64,000 nucleotides of DNA from Knoellia sp031844405 (lineage in GTDB: Bacteria; Actinomycetota; Actinomycetes; Actinomycetales; Dermatophilaceae). This document shows, piece by piece, positions 33,070-41,696 of the stretch; the stretch's first letter is position 1; each line of letters begins with the position of its first letter. The notes beneath the pieces were generated by a model. That model had not been told where the DNA came from. It saw only the letters and a list, made by a program, of their open reading frames with translations, and did not search any database. The stretch is from contig JAUZVC010000001.1 of the NCBI GenBank assembly GCA_031844405.1, forward strand, positions 496,001 to 560,000. Reading direction: 5' to 3'. A program made the translations under genes and the position numbers.

Positions 33070-35679
33070 GTGTCGATCGCGGAGCTCAGCAGCAGCTACA
33101 CCGGCTCGAGCGACGGTCCCCCCGACGACCGCCTCCCTCCCCAGGACCTCGGTGCCGAGCAGTCCGTGCTCGGCTCGATGCTCCTCAACAAGGACGCGAT
33201 CGCCGACTGCCTCGAGGTGACGAAGTCGGCCGACTTCTACCGCCCCGCGCACGAGCTCATCTACGACGCCGTCCTCGACCTCTACGGACGGGGTGAGCCG
33301 GCCGACGCCATCACCGTCGCAGACGAGCTCGGCAAGCGCGGCGACCTCACCCGCGTCGGCGGGCAGGCCTACCTCCACCAACTCATCCAGTCGGTCCCAA
33401 CCGCCGCCAACGCCGGCTACTACGCCGAGATCGTCCACGAGCGCGCGGTCCTTCGCCGCCTCGTCGAGGCCGGCACGCGCATCGTGCAGATGGGTTACGG
33501 GCAGGGCGAGGGCGACGTCGACGAGATCGTCAACCGCGCCCAGGCCGAGGTCTACTCCGTCGCCGAGAAGCGCGGCGGTGAGGACTACCACCAGCTCGGC
33601 GAGATCCTCAACGCGACGATGGAGGAGATCGAGGCCGCGGCCGGGCGCACCGACGAGATGACGGGTGTGCCGACCGGCTTCCTCGAGCTCGACCAGCTCA
33701 CCAACGGCCTGCACCCCGGCCAGATGATCGTCGTCGCGGCGAGACCTGCCGTCGGCAAGGCGCTCGCGCTCGACACGCCGCTGCCCACACCCTCCGGGTG
33801 GACGACGATGGGCGAGGTCGCTGCCGGCGACCTGCTGCTCGATGCGCACGGGCGCCCAACCCGTGTCGTCGCGGCGACCGAGGTCATGGAGGGTCGGCCC
33901 TGTTTCGAGGTCGAGTTCTCCGACGGCACGGTGATCGTCGCTGACGCGCAGCACCAGTGGCTGACCGACACCCGTGCCTCGCGCAGGTCGTTCCGGGCCG
34001 CCCGACACGGGCGCAACCGCACGCGGAACCAGCGGACCCACGCAGCCGTGAGGACCACTGAGGAGATCGCGGCAACTCTGCGCACGGCGACGGCCGAGGC
34101 CCGTCTGAACCACTCCGTTGCACTGACTGCTCCGCTGGACCTTCCTGAGGCGTCGCTGCCCCTGGCTCCGTATGTTCTCGGCGCATGGCTCGGTGACGGG
34201 ACCTCGGCCGCAGCTGAGATCACGACCGCGGACGACGAGATGGTCATGTTCCTCGAGGGCGAGGGTCTCGTCGTCACGCCGACGTCTGCTCCCATGCGCT
34301 ACTCGCTGCGTCTGCCCGTCGCGAAAATGGGCGAGCGCGAGTGCGTCGTGTGCGGAGTGGTTTTCGTGCCGCGGACGAACGCCGTGAAGTCCTGCGGCCG
34401 GTCCTGCGGGGGCAGATCGAAGGGCACCGAGCGGCTCACCGCCCACTGCGAGGACTGCGGCGCCCCGTGCACCGGTCTTCGGCAGTGCCAGTCGTGTCGC
34501 GACGACCACGGCACCGTCAAGGCCCTCCTTCGCAAGGTGGGCGTCCTCGACAACAAGCACATCCCGATGACCTACCTGCGCGCGAGCGAGTCGCAGCGCC
34601 GGCAGCTCCTCGCGGGCCTGCTCGACACCGACGGCACGGTCACCGCGGGTGGCTGCCCGCAGTTCACGACGACGGACGCGCGTCTCGCAGCAGACGTCAG
34701 TGATCTCATCGCCGGGCTCGGCTATCGCTTCGGCGTCAGTCGCAAGGTGGTCAAGGGCCGATCCCACGCGTCGTCCACGGCGTTCACCATCACCTTCTCC
34801 GCCGATGAGGACGTCTTCCGCCTCACCCGCAAGGTGATCCGGCACAAGGAGCTGCGCGGCCGGCGCTTCCAGCGGCGCAACTCGCGGTTCATCGTGGACG
34901 TGCGGCCCATCGAGTCGGTCCCGGTGCGTTGCGTGGAGGTCGACAACGATGACCACCTCTACCTGGCCGGTCGGGCCATGGTGCCCACGCACAACTCGAC
35001 TTTGGGCATCGACATCGCCCGGGCCGCCTCGATCAAGCACAACATGGCGACGGCGGTGTTCTCGCTCGAGATGAGCCGCACCGAGATCACCATGCGCATC
35101 CTCTCCGCCGAGGCGACGATCCAGCTGCAGGACCTCCGCAAGGGCCTCAAGGGCCAGGAGCAGTGGAACAAGCTCGCCCGCATCATGGGCAAGATCTCCG
35201 ACGCGCCCCTCTTCATCGACGACTCGCCCAACATGTCGCTCATGGAGATCCGCTCCAAGTGCCGCCGGCTCAAGCAGCAGCACAACCTGCGGATGGTCAT
35301 CATCGACTACCTCCAGCTCATGAGCTCGGGCAAGAAGGTCGAGTCCCGGCAGCAGGAGGTCGCCGAGTTCTCGCGTGCGCTCAAGCTGCTCGCCAAGGAG
35401 CTCGAGGTCCCGGTCATCGCCATCTCGCAGCTCAACCGTGGACCCGAGCAGCGCACCGACAAGCGGCCGCAGATGTCCGACCTGCGTGAGTCGGGCTCGA
35501 TCGAGCAGGATGCCGACATGGTCATCCTGCTCCACCGCGACCGCTCCGACCCCGAGCGCGACGGTGAGGCCGACGTCATCGTGGCCAAGCACCGCAACGG
35601 CCCCACCGCCGACATCGTGCTCGCCTTCCAGGGCCACTACAGCCGGTTCAGCAACATGGCCCGCGACGGCGGCTTCTGA
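33070..35679 (+). CDS. dnaB: Replicative DNA helicase DnaB, interrupted by an intein
   Basis: DnaB is the hexameric helicase that unwinds DNA at the replication fork. The precursor is 869 residues; removing the intein (residues 231-642) leaves 457, the normal length. The N-extein holds the helical N-domain and linker and ends in ARPAVGK. The C-extein resumes STLGIDIARAA, restoring the Walker A P-loop, then Walker B (VIIDYLQLMSS) and HRNGPTADI. The GTG start at 33070 follows GGAAGGGG. Helicase activity requires splicing, because the intein separates the P-loop Lys from its Ser. The gene stands alone, without the rplI/rpsF/ssb genes often found upstream. Confidence 0.95.
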   Translation: MSIAELSSSYTGSSDGPPDDRLPPQDLGAEQSVLGSMLLNKDAIADCLEVTKSADFYRPAHELIYDAVLDLYGRGEPADAITVADELGKRGDLTRVGGQAYLHQLIQSVPTAANAGYYAEIVHERAVLRRLVEAGTRIVQMGYGQGEGDVDEIVNRAQAEVYSVAEKRGGEDYHQLGEILNATMEEIEAAAGRTDEMTGVPTGFLELDQLTNGLHPGQMIVVAARPAVGKALALDTPLPTPSGWTTMGEVAAGDLLLDAHGRPTRVVAATEVMEGRPCFEVEFSDGTVIVADAQHQWLTDTRASRRSFRAARHGRNRTRNQRTHAAVRTTEEIAATLRTATAEARLNHSVALTAPLDLPEASLPLAPYVLGAWLGDGTSAAAEITTADDEMVMFLEGEGLVVTPTSAPMRYSLRLPVAKMGERECVVCGVVFVPRTNAVKSCGRSCGGRSKGTERLTAHCEDCGAPCTGLRQCQSCRDDHGTVKALLRKVGVLDNKHIPMTYLRASESQRRQLLAGLLDTDGTVTAGGCPQFTTTDARLAADVSDLIAGLGYRFGVSRKVVKGRSHASSTAFTITFSADEDVFRLTRKVIRHKELRGRRFQRRNSRFIVDVRPIESVPVRCVEVDNDDHLYLAGRAMVPTHNSTLGIDIARAASIKHNMATAVFSLEMSRTEITMRILSAEATIQLQDLRKGLKGQEQWNKLARIMGKISDAPLFIDDSPNMSLMEIRSKCRRLKQQHNLRMVIIDYLQLMSSGKKVESRQQEVAEFSRALKLLAKELEVPVIAISQLNRGPEQRTDKRPQMSDLRESGSIEQDADMVILLHRDRSDPERDGEADVIVAKHRNGPTADIVLAFQGHYSRFSNMARDGGF
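33760..34995 (+). mobile_element. Class 3 intein with LAGLIDADG homing endonuclease in dnaB (DnaB-b site)
   Basis: The 412-residue element begins with Ala (ALALDTPLPTPSG) instead of Cys or Ser and ends PTHN before Ser+1. The WCT triad of class 3 inteins is present: Trp at intein 67 in DAQHQW, Cys at 391 in VRCVEVD and Thr at 410. The endonuclease motifs are LGAWLGDGTS (about 140) and LLAGLLDTDG (about 283). Between them lie paired cysteines at about 195-250 (CVVC, CGRSC, CEDC, CQSC) that look like two zinc ribbons, an uncommon insertion. The DNA is visibly less G/C-biased at third positions than the exteins, suggesting transfer. Confidence 0.93.
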
Positions 35680-35705
35680 CGCTCCTCCTGTGTAGCGACA
35701 TAGGA

Positions 35706-35743
35706 GTGTCACCGCTGGCGACATCAACCGTCACCGGTGACAC
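35706..35743. terminator. Hairpin downstream of dnaB
   Basis: Nine-base arms GTGTCACCG (35706-35714) and CGGTGACAC (35735-35743) surround a 20-base loop, 27 bases after the dnaB stop. It lies between convergent genes and probably acts in both directions. A perfect DnaA box follows at 35754-35762. Confidence 0.55.
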
Positions 35744-35769
35744 CTCATGTCACTTGTCCACAGCGGTGG

Positions 35770-36789
35770 CTAGAGGACGTCCCTGACGGCGTCAGCCACT
35801 TTGGCTAGGACGGGTCGATCGTCGCCGCCACTGGCCCAAGCGGGGTCCTGCGGCATGGGACCCATGGGGTCCGCGTGGTGCACATCCGTGGTTGGGGTGG
35901 CGAGGGATCTGTGGAACGCCTCCTCTAAGCCGATCAGGTGATACCCACGTGGCAACAGCAGGGCGCGGAACTCGTCCTCGGTGGCGACCATGTCGTGGTG
36001 CAGGCTTTCGGTGAGGGCTTCGACGGTGGCCCGTGGGACGTCAGTGAGGCTTCCGACGAGGGTGCCTACGAGTGCGGTCGCCAGCGGCGGGACTGTGACC
36101 TGCGGTCGGGTCAGACCCGCGTGTTTGGTGTACGCGGCAAGCAGGTCGGCGTACCGCAGTCGGTCTGGTCCGCCGACGTCGAAGTGCCGGGAGGGGCCGT
36201 CGTAGTCGAGGGCGCCTGTCAGCGCTTCAAGGACGTCGACGATCGCGATGGGTTGCACGAGCGAATTCATCCAGGACGGGACCGTGTGTACGGGCATCCG
36301 CTGGCTGACCTGGCGGATGATCTCGAAGGATGTGGAGCCGCTTCCGAGGAGGATGGCTGCACGCAGGACGATGACGGTCGCGGTCGACTCCGCGAGGATG
36401 CGTTCCACCTCGCGGCGGGATGAGATGTGCTCGGACAGGTCGTCGTCTGCGACGTCGGGAACGAACCCTGACAGGTAGATGACTCGGGATACGCCGTGCG
36501 CCGTCGCTGCGCGGGCGAAGTTGGCGGCGGCCGTGCGATCCGCTTCGACGAAGTCCTCACCGCCCATGCCGTGAATGAGGTAGTACACCGCGTCCATGCC
36601 GTCACACGCCGAGGCGACCTGATCGTCCTTTAGTGCGTCCATCACGACGGTTTCGACTCGGTCGTGCCACCACGGCTGTGACCGGGCGGGGTCGCTCGTC
36701 GTGGTGCGCACGGCGTGCCCGCGATCCACCAGCAGAGGCACCAACCTGCCGCCGACGTATCCGGTCGCGCCCGTGACCAAGATCCGCAT
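35770..36789 (-). CDS. NAD(P)H-binding (NmrA/YbjT-type) epimerase-like protein
   Basis: The 339-residue protein is an atypical short-chain dehydrogenase. The N-terminal MRILVTGATGYVGGRLVPLL is the nucleotide loop, followed by VYYLIHGMGG and YLSGFVPD. The Tyr-Lys pair of classical SDRs is not evident, as in NmrA-like sensors and some nucleoside-diphosphate-sugar epimerases. The ATG at 36787-36789 is preceded by GGAGACAC. Its DNA looks less G+C-rich than the neighbourhood, a possible sign of recent acquisition. The substrate is unknown. Confidence 0.85.
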   Translation of the reverse strand: MRILVTGATGYVGGRLVPLLVDRGHAVRTTTSDPARSQPWWHDRVETVVMDALKDDQVASACDGMDAVYYLIHGMGGEDFVEADRTAAANFARAATAHGVSRVIYLSGFVPDVADDDLSEHISSRREVERILAESTATVIVLRAAILLGSGSTSFEIIRQVSQRMPVHTVPSWMNSLVQPIAIVDVLEALTGALDYDGPSRHFDVGGPDRLRYADLLAAYTKHAGLTRPQVTVPPLATALVGTLVGSLTDVPRATVEALTESLHHDMVATEDEFRALLLPRGYHLIGLEEAFHRSLATPTTDVHHADPMGPMPQDPAWASGGDDRPVLAKVADAVRDVL

Positions 36790-36916
36790 CGTGTCTCCGT
36801 GTTCTCTAGGCCTGAGGAAGGACTGTTGGGGCTGGTTCCGATCGTCTGATTCTGCACCTCCCCCGTGCCAACTGCTGCCCAGAAACGTATCCGCGTTCTC
36901 CTTACGAACCAGACAG

Positions 36917-36941
36917 GGCCCCGATCCAGCGGATCGGGGCC
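36917..36941 (-). terminator. Hairpin between the secreted-protein gene and the epimerase-like gene
   Basis: Perfect 11-base arms GGCCCCGATCC and complement with a 3-base loop. On the minus strand it is 130 bases beyond the stop of the small secreted-protein gene and would insulate the epimerase-like gene. The remaining intergenic sequence (36790-37070) shows nothing else I can support. Confidence 0.6.
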
Positions 36942-37070
36942 TCGTCGTGTCCCTTGGCGATAGTGCCACGCTCTGTCACCGGTGGCATGCGTTCGAGCGC
37001 TCCTCCGGCTGATTCATGAGGGATGCGCATACGGAGCCGACAACCTCCCATCGAGGCATTGGCGCTGCGG

Positions 37071-37358
37071 TCAGTTGCCCCTGCACAGACCCAACGTGCC
37101 GGGCGCACCCTTCGGCAGGCCGTAGTACCTCCAGGAGTCGGCTGCGGTCTGCACCTGCGACTCGACCTGACCCTCGTGGGGGTCAAGGTCGTTGAGTCCG
37201 CTGGCCGCGCACGTCGACTGCGCGTGGTCGAGCGCGCCGGTCGTGTTGGTGCTGTCCACCGTCCCGGGTGGTCCCTTGATTTCCCCCGCGTGCGCGGTGC
37301 TCGCCGACACACCTGCCATGGCGAGTACACAAGACGCCACTGCGAGTGATCGCTTCAT
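37071..37358 (-). CDS. Small secreted protein of unknown function
   Basis: The 95-residue precursor starts MKRSLAVASCVLAMAG with a classical signal peptide cleaved after STAHA. The mature part is about 70 residues, contains two cysteines (STCAAS and LCRGN) that could form one disulfide, and a PPGTVDSTNTTGA stretch. An AAGGGAAGGG precedes the ATG. I recognise no family. Confidence 0.75.
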   Translation of the reverse strand: MKRSLAVASCVLAMAGVSASTAHAGEIKGPPGTVDSTNTTGALDHAQSTCAASGLNDLDPHEGQVESQVQTAADSWRYYGLPKGAPGTLGLCRGN

Positions 37359-37562
37359 CGTCGATCCCTTCCCTTGCCCGTGCCGAAGTTGACCACGGCG
37401 CCGGGACATGCGGGCGGAAGCGTTGCCCGCCCGGTCTCGGTATCGGTAGCCACGGTCGCGCGGGTGGCCGTCGCCCGTCGCCCCCCTGATCGAGGTCTGG
37501 TCCGTGGCGCGGGTGGCGAGGATCATCGGAGACGCACACAGGAGTCCTGCCGGAGGAGGCCG

Positions 37563-37946
37563 ATGATGGCTCGCCGAATCGTCACCACGCCCGGGGCGCC
37601 GCAGTCGCCGCTCTTCGCCCAGGGCGTCCGGGCCGGGTCCCACGTCTGGGTCTCGGGGATGACCGGGATCGATCCCGATACGGGCGTCATGGCCGGTCCG
37701 ACCATCCAGGAGCAGACCCGTCAGGCCCTCGTGAACGCGGAGCGCGTGGTCGAGGCGGCCGGCGGGTCGCGGGCAGACATCGTCGAGGTGGGCGTGCTGC
37801 TCGCGGAGCCAGACGACTTCGCCGGCCTCAACGAGGCGTATGCCGTGCACTTCCCTGACAGCCCTCCGGCGCGCTATGTGGCCCGGCTCGGCCCCGAGCT
37901 CCCGGGGGTGCTGGTCTCGGTCCGGATGACCGCGGTCATCGAGTAG
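37563..37946 (+). CDS. RidA family protein (enamine/imine deaminase)
   Basis: RidA proteins hydrolyse reactive 2-aminoacrylate and other enamines formed by PLP enzymes. The 127-residue protein shows SPLFAQGVRAGSHVWVSG, QTRQALVNAERVVEAAGGS and the C-terminal SVRMTAVIE. The usual catalytic arginine region is ARYVARLG. The ATG at 37563 (or the adjacent one at 37566) follows GGAGGAGG. It converges on the SDR gene with an 11-base overlap of the 3' ends. Confidence 0.88.
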   Translation: MMARRIVTTPGAPQSPLFAQGVRAGSHVWVSGMTGIDPDTGVMAGPTIQEQTRQALVNAERVVEAAGGSRADIVEVGVLLAEPDDFAGLNEAYAVHFPDSPPARYVARLGPELPGVLVSVRMTAVIE

Positions 37947-38775
37947 CCGAGGGCAGGCCGAGGAGGCGGGCGCCGATGGCGTCGCCCAGGCGTGTCGGCG
38001 TCACGGCGTTCATCGTCAGCATGGCCCTCGCCTGCGCACCGGCGGCGTAGCGGGGGCGTGGCCGTCGCGCCGTGAGCGCCCGTTCGACCGTCCGGGCGAC
38101 GACCTCCGGCTTCGTCGTCCGTGACTGCAGCGAGCCCGTGAGGCGGCGGAGTCCGGCGACGTGTGGTGCGTAGAGCCGACGGTGCTCACGTGACATCCCC
38201 TCCTCCAGCTCGTCGAGCAGGCCAGGGATCTCCTGCCACACGCTCGTGCCCGTCGGCCCCGGCTCGACGACGGAGATGTCGACGTGCCACGGGCTCAGCT
38301 CGACCCGGAGCACGTCCGCGAGGGCCTCGACCGCGAACTTTGAGGCGCAGTAGGCGCCCTCCATGGGCACCGCCGCACGGCCGCCCGTCGACGTGATGAA
38401 GACGATCCGCCCGTGGGCCGCGCGGATCCGCGGAAGGACGGCCTGGGTGACCGCGACCTGTCCGAAGACGTTGACCTCGAACTGGCGGCGGAAGTCCGGC
38501 ACCCCGACGGCCTCGACCGGTCCGAGGACGCCGATGCCGGCGTTGTTGACGAGAGCGTCGAGGCGGTCCGGCAGCGCGTCGTCGAGGGCGGCGACCTGGG
38601 CCTCGTCGGTGATGTCGAGCGGCAGGGGCGTGATGCGCCCACTGCCCTCACGAAGCTGCTGCGCCCCGGCCTCGTCCCGGACGCCGGCCCACACGCTCCA
38701 CCCGCCCTCGGCGAGGCGCTGGGCGATGGCCCTCCCGATCCCACGGCCGGCTCCGGTGACGAGGACTGTCGACAT
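37936..38775 (-). CDS. SDR family oxidoreductase
   Basis: This is a classical short-chain dehydrogenase of 279 residues with the cofactor motif TGAGRGIG, NNAGIG, catalytic Ser in ITSTGG and YCASK (Tyr and Lys). The substrate is unknown. It is divergent from a TetR gene across a short intergenic region holding a palindrome, so it is probably the target of that repressor. The ATG at 38773-38775 is chosen; a GTG three codons upstream is possible. Confidence 0.9.
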   Translation of the reverse strand: MSTVLVTGAGRGIGRAIAQRLAEGGWSVWAGVRDEAGAQQLREGSGRITPLPLDITDEAQVAALDDALPDRLDALVNNAGIGVLGPVEAVGVPDFRRQFEVNVFGQVAVTQAVLPRIRAAHGRIVFITSTGGRAAVPMEGAYCASKFAVEALADVLRVELSPWHVDISVVEPGPTGTSVWQEIPGLLDELEEGMSREHRRLYAPHVAGLRRLTGSLQSRTTKPEVVARTVERALTARRPRPRYAAGAQARAMLTMNAVTPTRLGDAIGARLLGLPSATR

Positions 38776-38818
38776 GGGGACCACCGCCTTGGCGTCCTGG
38801 GGGAGGGTTGTGACGAGA

Positions 38819-38834
38819 CACTACTCCCGTAGTG
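38819..38834. promoter_or_regulatory. Palindromic operator candidate between the SDR and TetR genes
   Basis: CACTAC-TCCC-GTAGTG (38819-38834) is a perfect 6-base inverted repeat with a 4-base spacer in the 89-base divergent promoter region. It lies about 19 bases before the TetR -10 element. The repressor encoded next to it is the obvious candidate ligand. Confidence 0.6.
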
Positions 38835-38852
38835 GCGTGCTGTCACGACATC

Positions 38853-38858
38853 TATAGT
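38853..38858 (+). promoter_or_regulatory. -10 element of the leaderless TetR gene
   Basis: TATAGT ends six bases before the ATG at 38865, with no Shine-Dalgarno sequence. Confidence 0.55.
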
Positions 38859-38864
38859 GGCTGG

Positions 38865-39407
38865 ATGTCCTCACCCCGAGAGCGCGCCGTCGACGCCGCG
38901 ATCGACCTCCTCGGGACGGAGGGCCTCCGGGCCTTGACCCACCGGCGGGTCGACGAGGCGGCCGGACTGCCTCCAGGGTCGACCTCCAACTACTTCCGCA
39001 CCCGGCAGGCGCTCCTGCGAGGGGTCGCCGACGGGATCCTGGGCCGCGAGCTCGCCGGCATGGGGGCCGCCTTCTCGCCCCGGTCGGCCGATGACCTCGT
39101 CGACGCCTTCGTCGCCCTGCTGGAACGCACGACGGAGGAGCAGCGGACGCTGACGAGCGCGCGTCTGGCCCTCTTCATGGAGGCGAGCCACGAACCGACC
39201 CTGCGCGAGACGCTCGGGCAGGGCCGGTCGATGCTGGAGACCGCGGTGCGGTCGATGCTCGCGGACCTCGGGGCCAGGGACCCGGCCTCCTCGGCCCGCG
39301 CGCTCATGGCCTGCGCGGAGGGGCTGATCCTCCACCGCGTCGCGCGGCACGACGACGCCGCCATCCGGCCGGTCGTCGACCTCGTCGTGCGCGCGGCCCT
39401 CGCCTGA
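38865..39407 (+). CDS. TetR family transcriptional regulator
   Basis: The 180-residue protein has an N-terminal helix-turn-helix (ALTHRRVDEAAGLPPGSTSNYF) and a helical ligand-binding domain. It is divergent from the SDR oxidoreductase gene and probably represses it and itself through the palindrome at 38819-38834. The inducing ligand is unknown. The start is fixed by the leaderless promoter spacing. Confidence 0.9.
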   Translation: MSSPRERAVDAAIDLLGTEGLRALTHRRVDEAAGLPPGSTSNYFRTRQALLRGVADGILGRELAGMGAAFSPRSADDLVDAFVALLERTTEEQRTLTSARLALFMEASHEPTLRETLGQGRSMLETAVRSMLADLGARDPASSARALMACAEGLILHRVARHDDAAIRPVVDLVVRAALA

Positions 39408-39538
39408 GGAGCCCGCAGCTCGCCTGACGTGCCCGCAGCCTGACGTGCGCGCCAGCGCGACAGTCGCCGTCGAGGCGTGGCCAGGGGAGCGGACGATGTG
39501 AGGCGGGCGGGACGGCATACGTCCTCGGCGGAGCCGGA

Positions 39539-40294
39539 TCAGGCGGACGGTGCGGCGGAGGTGTCGGCGCAGACGACCCCGCGGTTGCCCTCCGGGTCGG
39601 CGAGCACGGTGAGCCCGGGCGACTCGCTGTCGTCGACGATCGTCGCCCCGGCCGCGACGGCCGCCTCCACGCGCTCCGCAACGACCTCGGGGGCGACGTA
39701 GACCTCGACGTGGAACCGCTGCCGGGACGAGTCGGAAGCAGCTGCACCGGAGTGGGGCCCGGGTCCGTCCGCCGCGTCCGTCTCGGAGTCCACGTCGCCG
39801 AACCACAGGTTGGGCACCCGCACCGTCGCGTCGCGCACCTCGTCACTCGGCGTCCCCCGCCCCTGCGCCGAGGCGTCCCCGGTGAGGAGGGCCGCCCACA
39901 CCGGCGCGACCGTCGCCGACTGCGCGACATCGAGGCCGAGCTCGACCTCACTGACGGCGGTGGGATCGGCCCGCAGGCCGTGCGCGGCCGCGACCTCGCT
40001 GACCCGCCGCGCGAGGTCGACGTCCTGCTGGGTCACCCACTCGACGACGTGCTCGGTGCCCTCGTCGTCGCGATAGACGGCGTCCGTGGTGACGAGCTCG
40101 AGGTCGACGTGCCCGGACCCGATGCGCGCCCGCGGATGGTGGCCGACCTCGTCGCCCTCCTTGCCCACGGCAGCGACGAACCGCGCGGCCGCCCCGAAGT
40201 CGTCGACGAGGAAACGGGCGTGCAGCCCTTGGGCGAGCTTGCGCCAGTCGGCCAGCCCGGCCTCGGCGATCTGTGGTCCCCTCACCATGTCCAT
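39539..40294 (-). CDS. 4a-hydroxytetrahydrobiopterin dehydratase domain fused to a VOC-like domain
   Basis: The 251-residue protein has an N-terminal pterin-4a-carbinolamine dehydratase domain (FAAAVGKEGDEVGHHPR with the HHPR active-site block, and VDLELVT) followed from about residue 105 by a glyoxalase/VOC-type domain (WFGDVDSE, FHVEVYVAP, VLADPEGNRGV). PCD regenerates pterin cofactor, but several actinobacterial fusions lack any nearby hydroxylase, as here, so the true substrate is open. The ATG at 40292-40294 has a TAGGTT eight bases upstream. Confidence 0.82.
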   Translation of the reverse strand: MDMVRGPQIAEAGLADWRKLAQGLHARFLVDDFGAAARFVAAVGKEGDEVGHHPRARIGSGHVDLELVTTDAVYRDDEGTEHVVEWVTQQDVDLARRVSEVAAAHGLRADPTAVSEVELGLDVAQSATVAPVWAALLTGDASAQGRGTPSDEVRDATVRVPNLWFGDVDSETDAADGPGPHSGAAASDSSRQRFHVEVYVAPEVVAERVEAAVAAGATIVDDSESPGLTVLADPEGNRGVVCADTSAAPSA

Positions 40295-40324
40295 GCCTCG
40301 CGAACCTACTGGAGCACCTGCGCC

Positions 40325-41647
40325 TCAGACGGCGTCGAGACCGAACCGCCCGCCGCGGAACGCCTCGACGAAGAGGGCATGGTCGGCGCGCACCTGCCCG
40401 GCATACTCCATCGCACGTGCGGCCACCCACCCGAGGAACTCGGTCCGCCCGCCCTCGACCGACGCCGCCACGGCCTCCTCGACCTGGAAGTCGACGAGGT
40501 CCTGCTCGCTGTCCTCGTCGGAGGCGCAGTGGATCTTGGCCGTTGCCTGCCCGAGCTGCCGGACGACGACACCGATCTCCTCGGGCTCGGTGAGGTCGGC
40601 CCAGGGGAGGTCCACCTCGTAGGGCGACACCTCGGAGACGACGAACCCGACACCGTCGACCGTCGTGTGGCCGAGCAGCGAGTCGGTGTGGGCCTGGAGG
40701 GCGCGCTGACTCACGACGGTCCGGTGCGCCTCGTGCTCGAACGCCGCCTCGACCGCCTCGCTGTCGACGAACCGGCTCAGCGCCGGGACGCTGGCCTGCT
40801 TCATCTGCACGACGACGTCGTTCTCGAGAGCCTGGCTGTAGCCCTCGAGCAGCAGGTCGTAGCTGGTCTGTCCGGCGCTGCCGATGCCGTGAGCGCTCGT
40901 CGACACGATGTCGCGCACGTCGTAGAAGACGGGGATCCGGCTGCGCTTGTCCTCGGGGATCGTCGAGAGGTAGCGCTCGAACGCCTCGAGGACCTTGGCG
41001 TGCTCGGCCTTCGCGAGGTGGCGCCTGCCGTCGCGCTCGGTGAAGACCCGGCGGTGGTCCTCGACGACGGTCATCGAGTCGAGCAGGTCGACCCGGCGGG
41101 TCTCGCGCGCCCGGTGCAGGACGTCGAGCACCGGCCCCCTGGCGTTGTCGAGGCGCAGCGCGAAGTCGGTGTCGTCCGGCGTCGCGCGGTAGTGGTTGAC
41201 CTGCCGCAGGTAGGCGCGCACATAGGCCTCGATGAGGCTGCGTACCTCCTCGTCGGGCAGCGCCTTCTGCCATCCGACGAGGGCCAGCGACGCCGCGAAC
41301 CGCAGCAGGTCCCACGTGTAGTGCCCGACGTAGGCCTCGTCGAAGTCGTTGACGTCGAAGACCAGGCGCCCCGCCGAGTCGAGGTAGGTCCCGAAGTTCT
41401 CGACGTGCAGGTCGCCGTGCACCCAGATCCGCGACGACCGCTCGTCGACCCACGGCGCCTCGAGCCGGGTGACGTCACGGTAGAAGAGCGGAGCCGAGCC
41501 GCGGTAGAAGGAGTGGGGGTCGTGCGCCATGCTCCGGAACTTCCTCCGGTATGCCGTCGGCTCACCCTTCATCGCCTCACCGAAGGCGTCGCGAAGCACG
41601 TCCACGAGGACGCGGGTGCGCGCGCTGTCCGACCGGCTCGGCGACAT
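40325..41647 (-). CDS. DUF2252 family protein (kinase-like fold)
   Basis: The 440-residue protein matches DUF2252. It has HGDLHVENFGTYLDSAG and VFDVNDFDEAYVG, which resemble the catalytic and metal-binding loops of aminoglycoside phosphotransferase-like kinases. The function is uncharacterised. The ATG lies six bases after TAGGGT on the minus strand and has no Shine-Dalgarno. Confidence 0.88.
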   Translation of the reverse strand: MSPSRSDSARTRVLVDVLRDAFGEAMKGEPTAYRRKFRSMAHDPHSFYRGSAPLFYRDVTRLEAPWVDERSSRIWVHGDLHVENFGTYLDSAGRLVFDVNDFDEAYVGHYTWDLLRFAASLALVGWQKALPDEEVRSLIEAYVRAYLRQVNHYRATPDDTDFALRLDNARGPVLDVLHRARETRRVDLLDSMTVVEDHRRVFTERDGRRHLAKAEHAKVLEAFERYLSTIPEDKRSRIPVFYDVRDIVSTSAHGIGSAGQTSYDLLLEGYSQALENDVVVQMKQASVPALSRFVDSEAVEAAFEHEAHRTVVSQRALQAHTDSLLGHTTVDGVGFVVSEVSPYEVDLPWADLTEPEEIGVVVRQLGQATAKIHCASDEDSEQDLVDFQVEEAVAASVEGGRTEFLGWVAARAMEYAGQVRADHALFVEAFRGGRFGLDAV

Positions 41648-41653
41648 GTGTGG

Positions 41654-41659
41654 ACCCTA
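41654..41659 (-). promoter_or_regulatory. -10 element of the leaderless DUF2252 gene
   Basis: TAGGGT on the minus strand, six bases before the ATG. Confidence 0.5.
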
Positions 41660-41696
41660 GACCCGGCACCCGCGCCCGAGCGCGGATCGGCCGGAG

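Noticed and set aside
37071..37850. Long minus-strand reading of the secreted protein gene running to 37850
   Set aside because: The upstream part is Arg/Gly-rich shadow of the RidA gene; the signal peptide and Shine-Dalgarno place the start at 37358.
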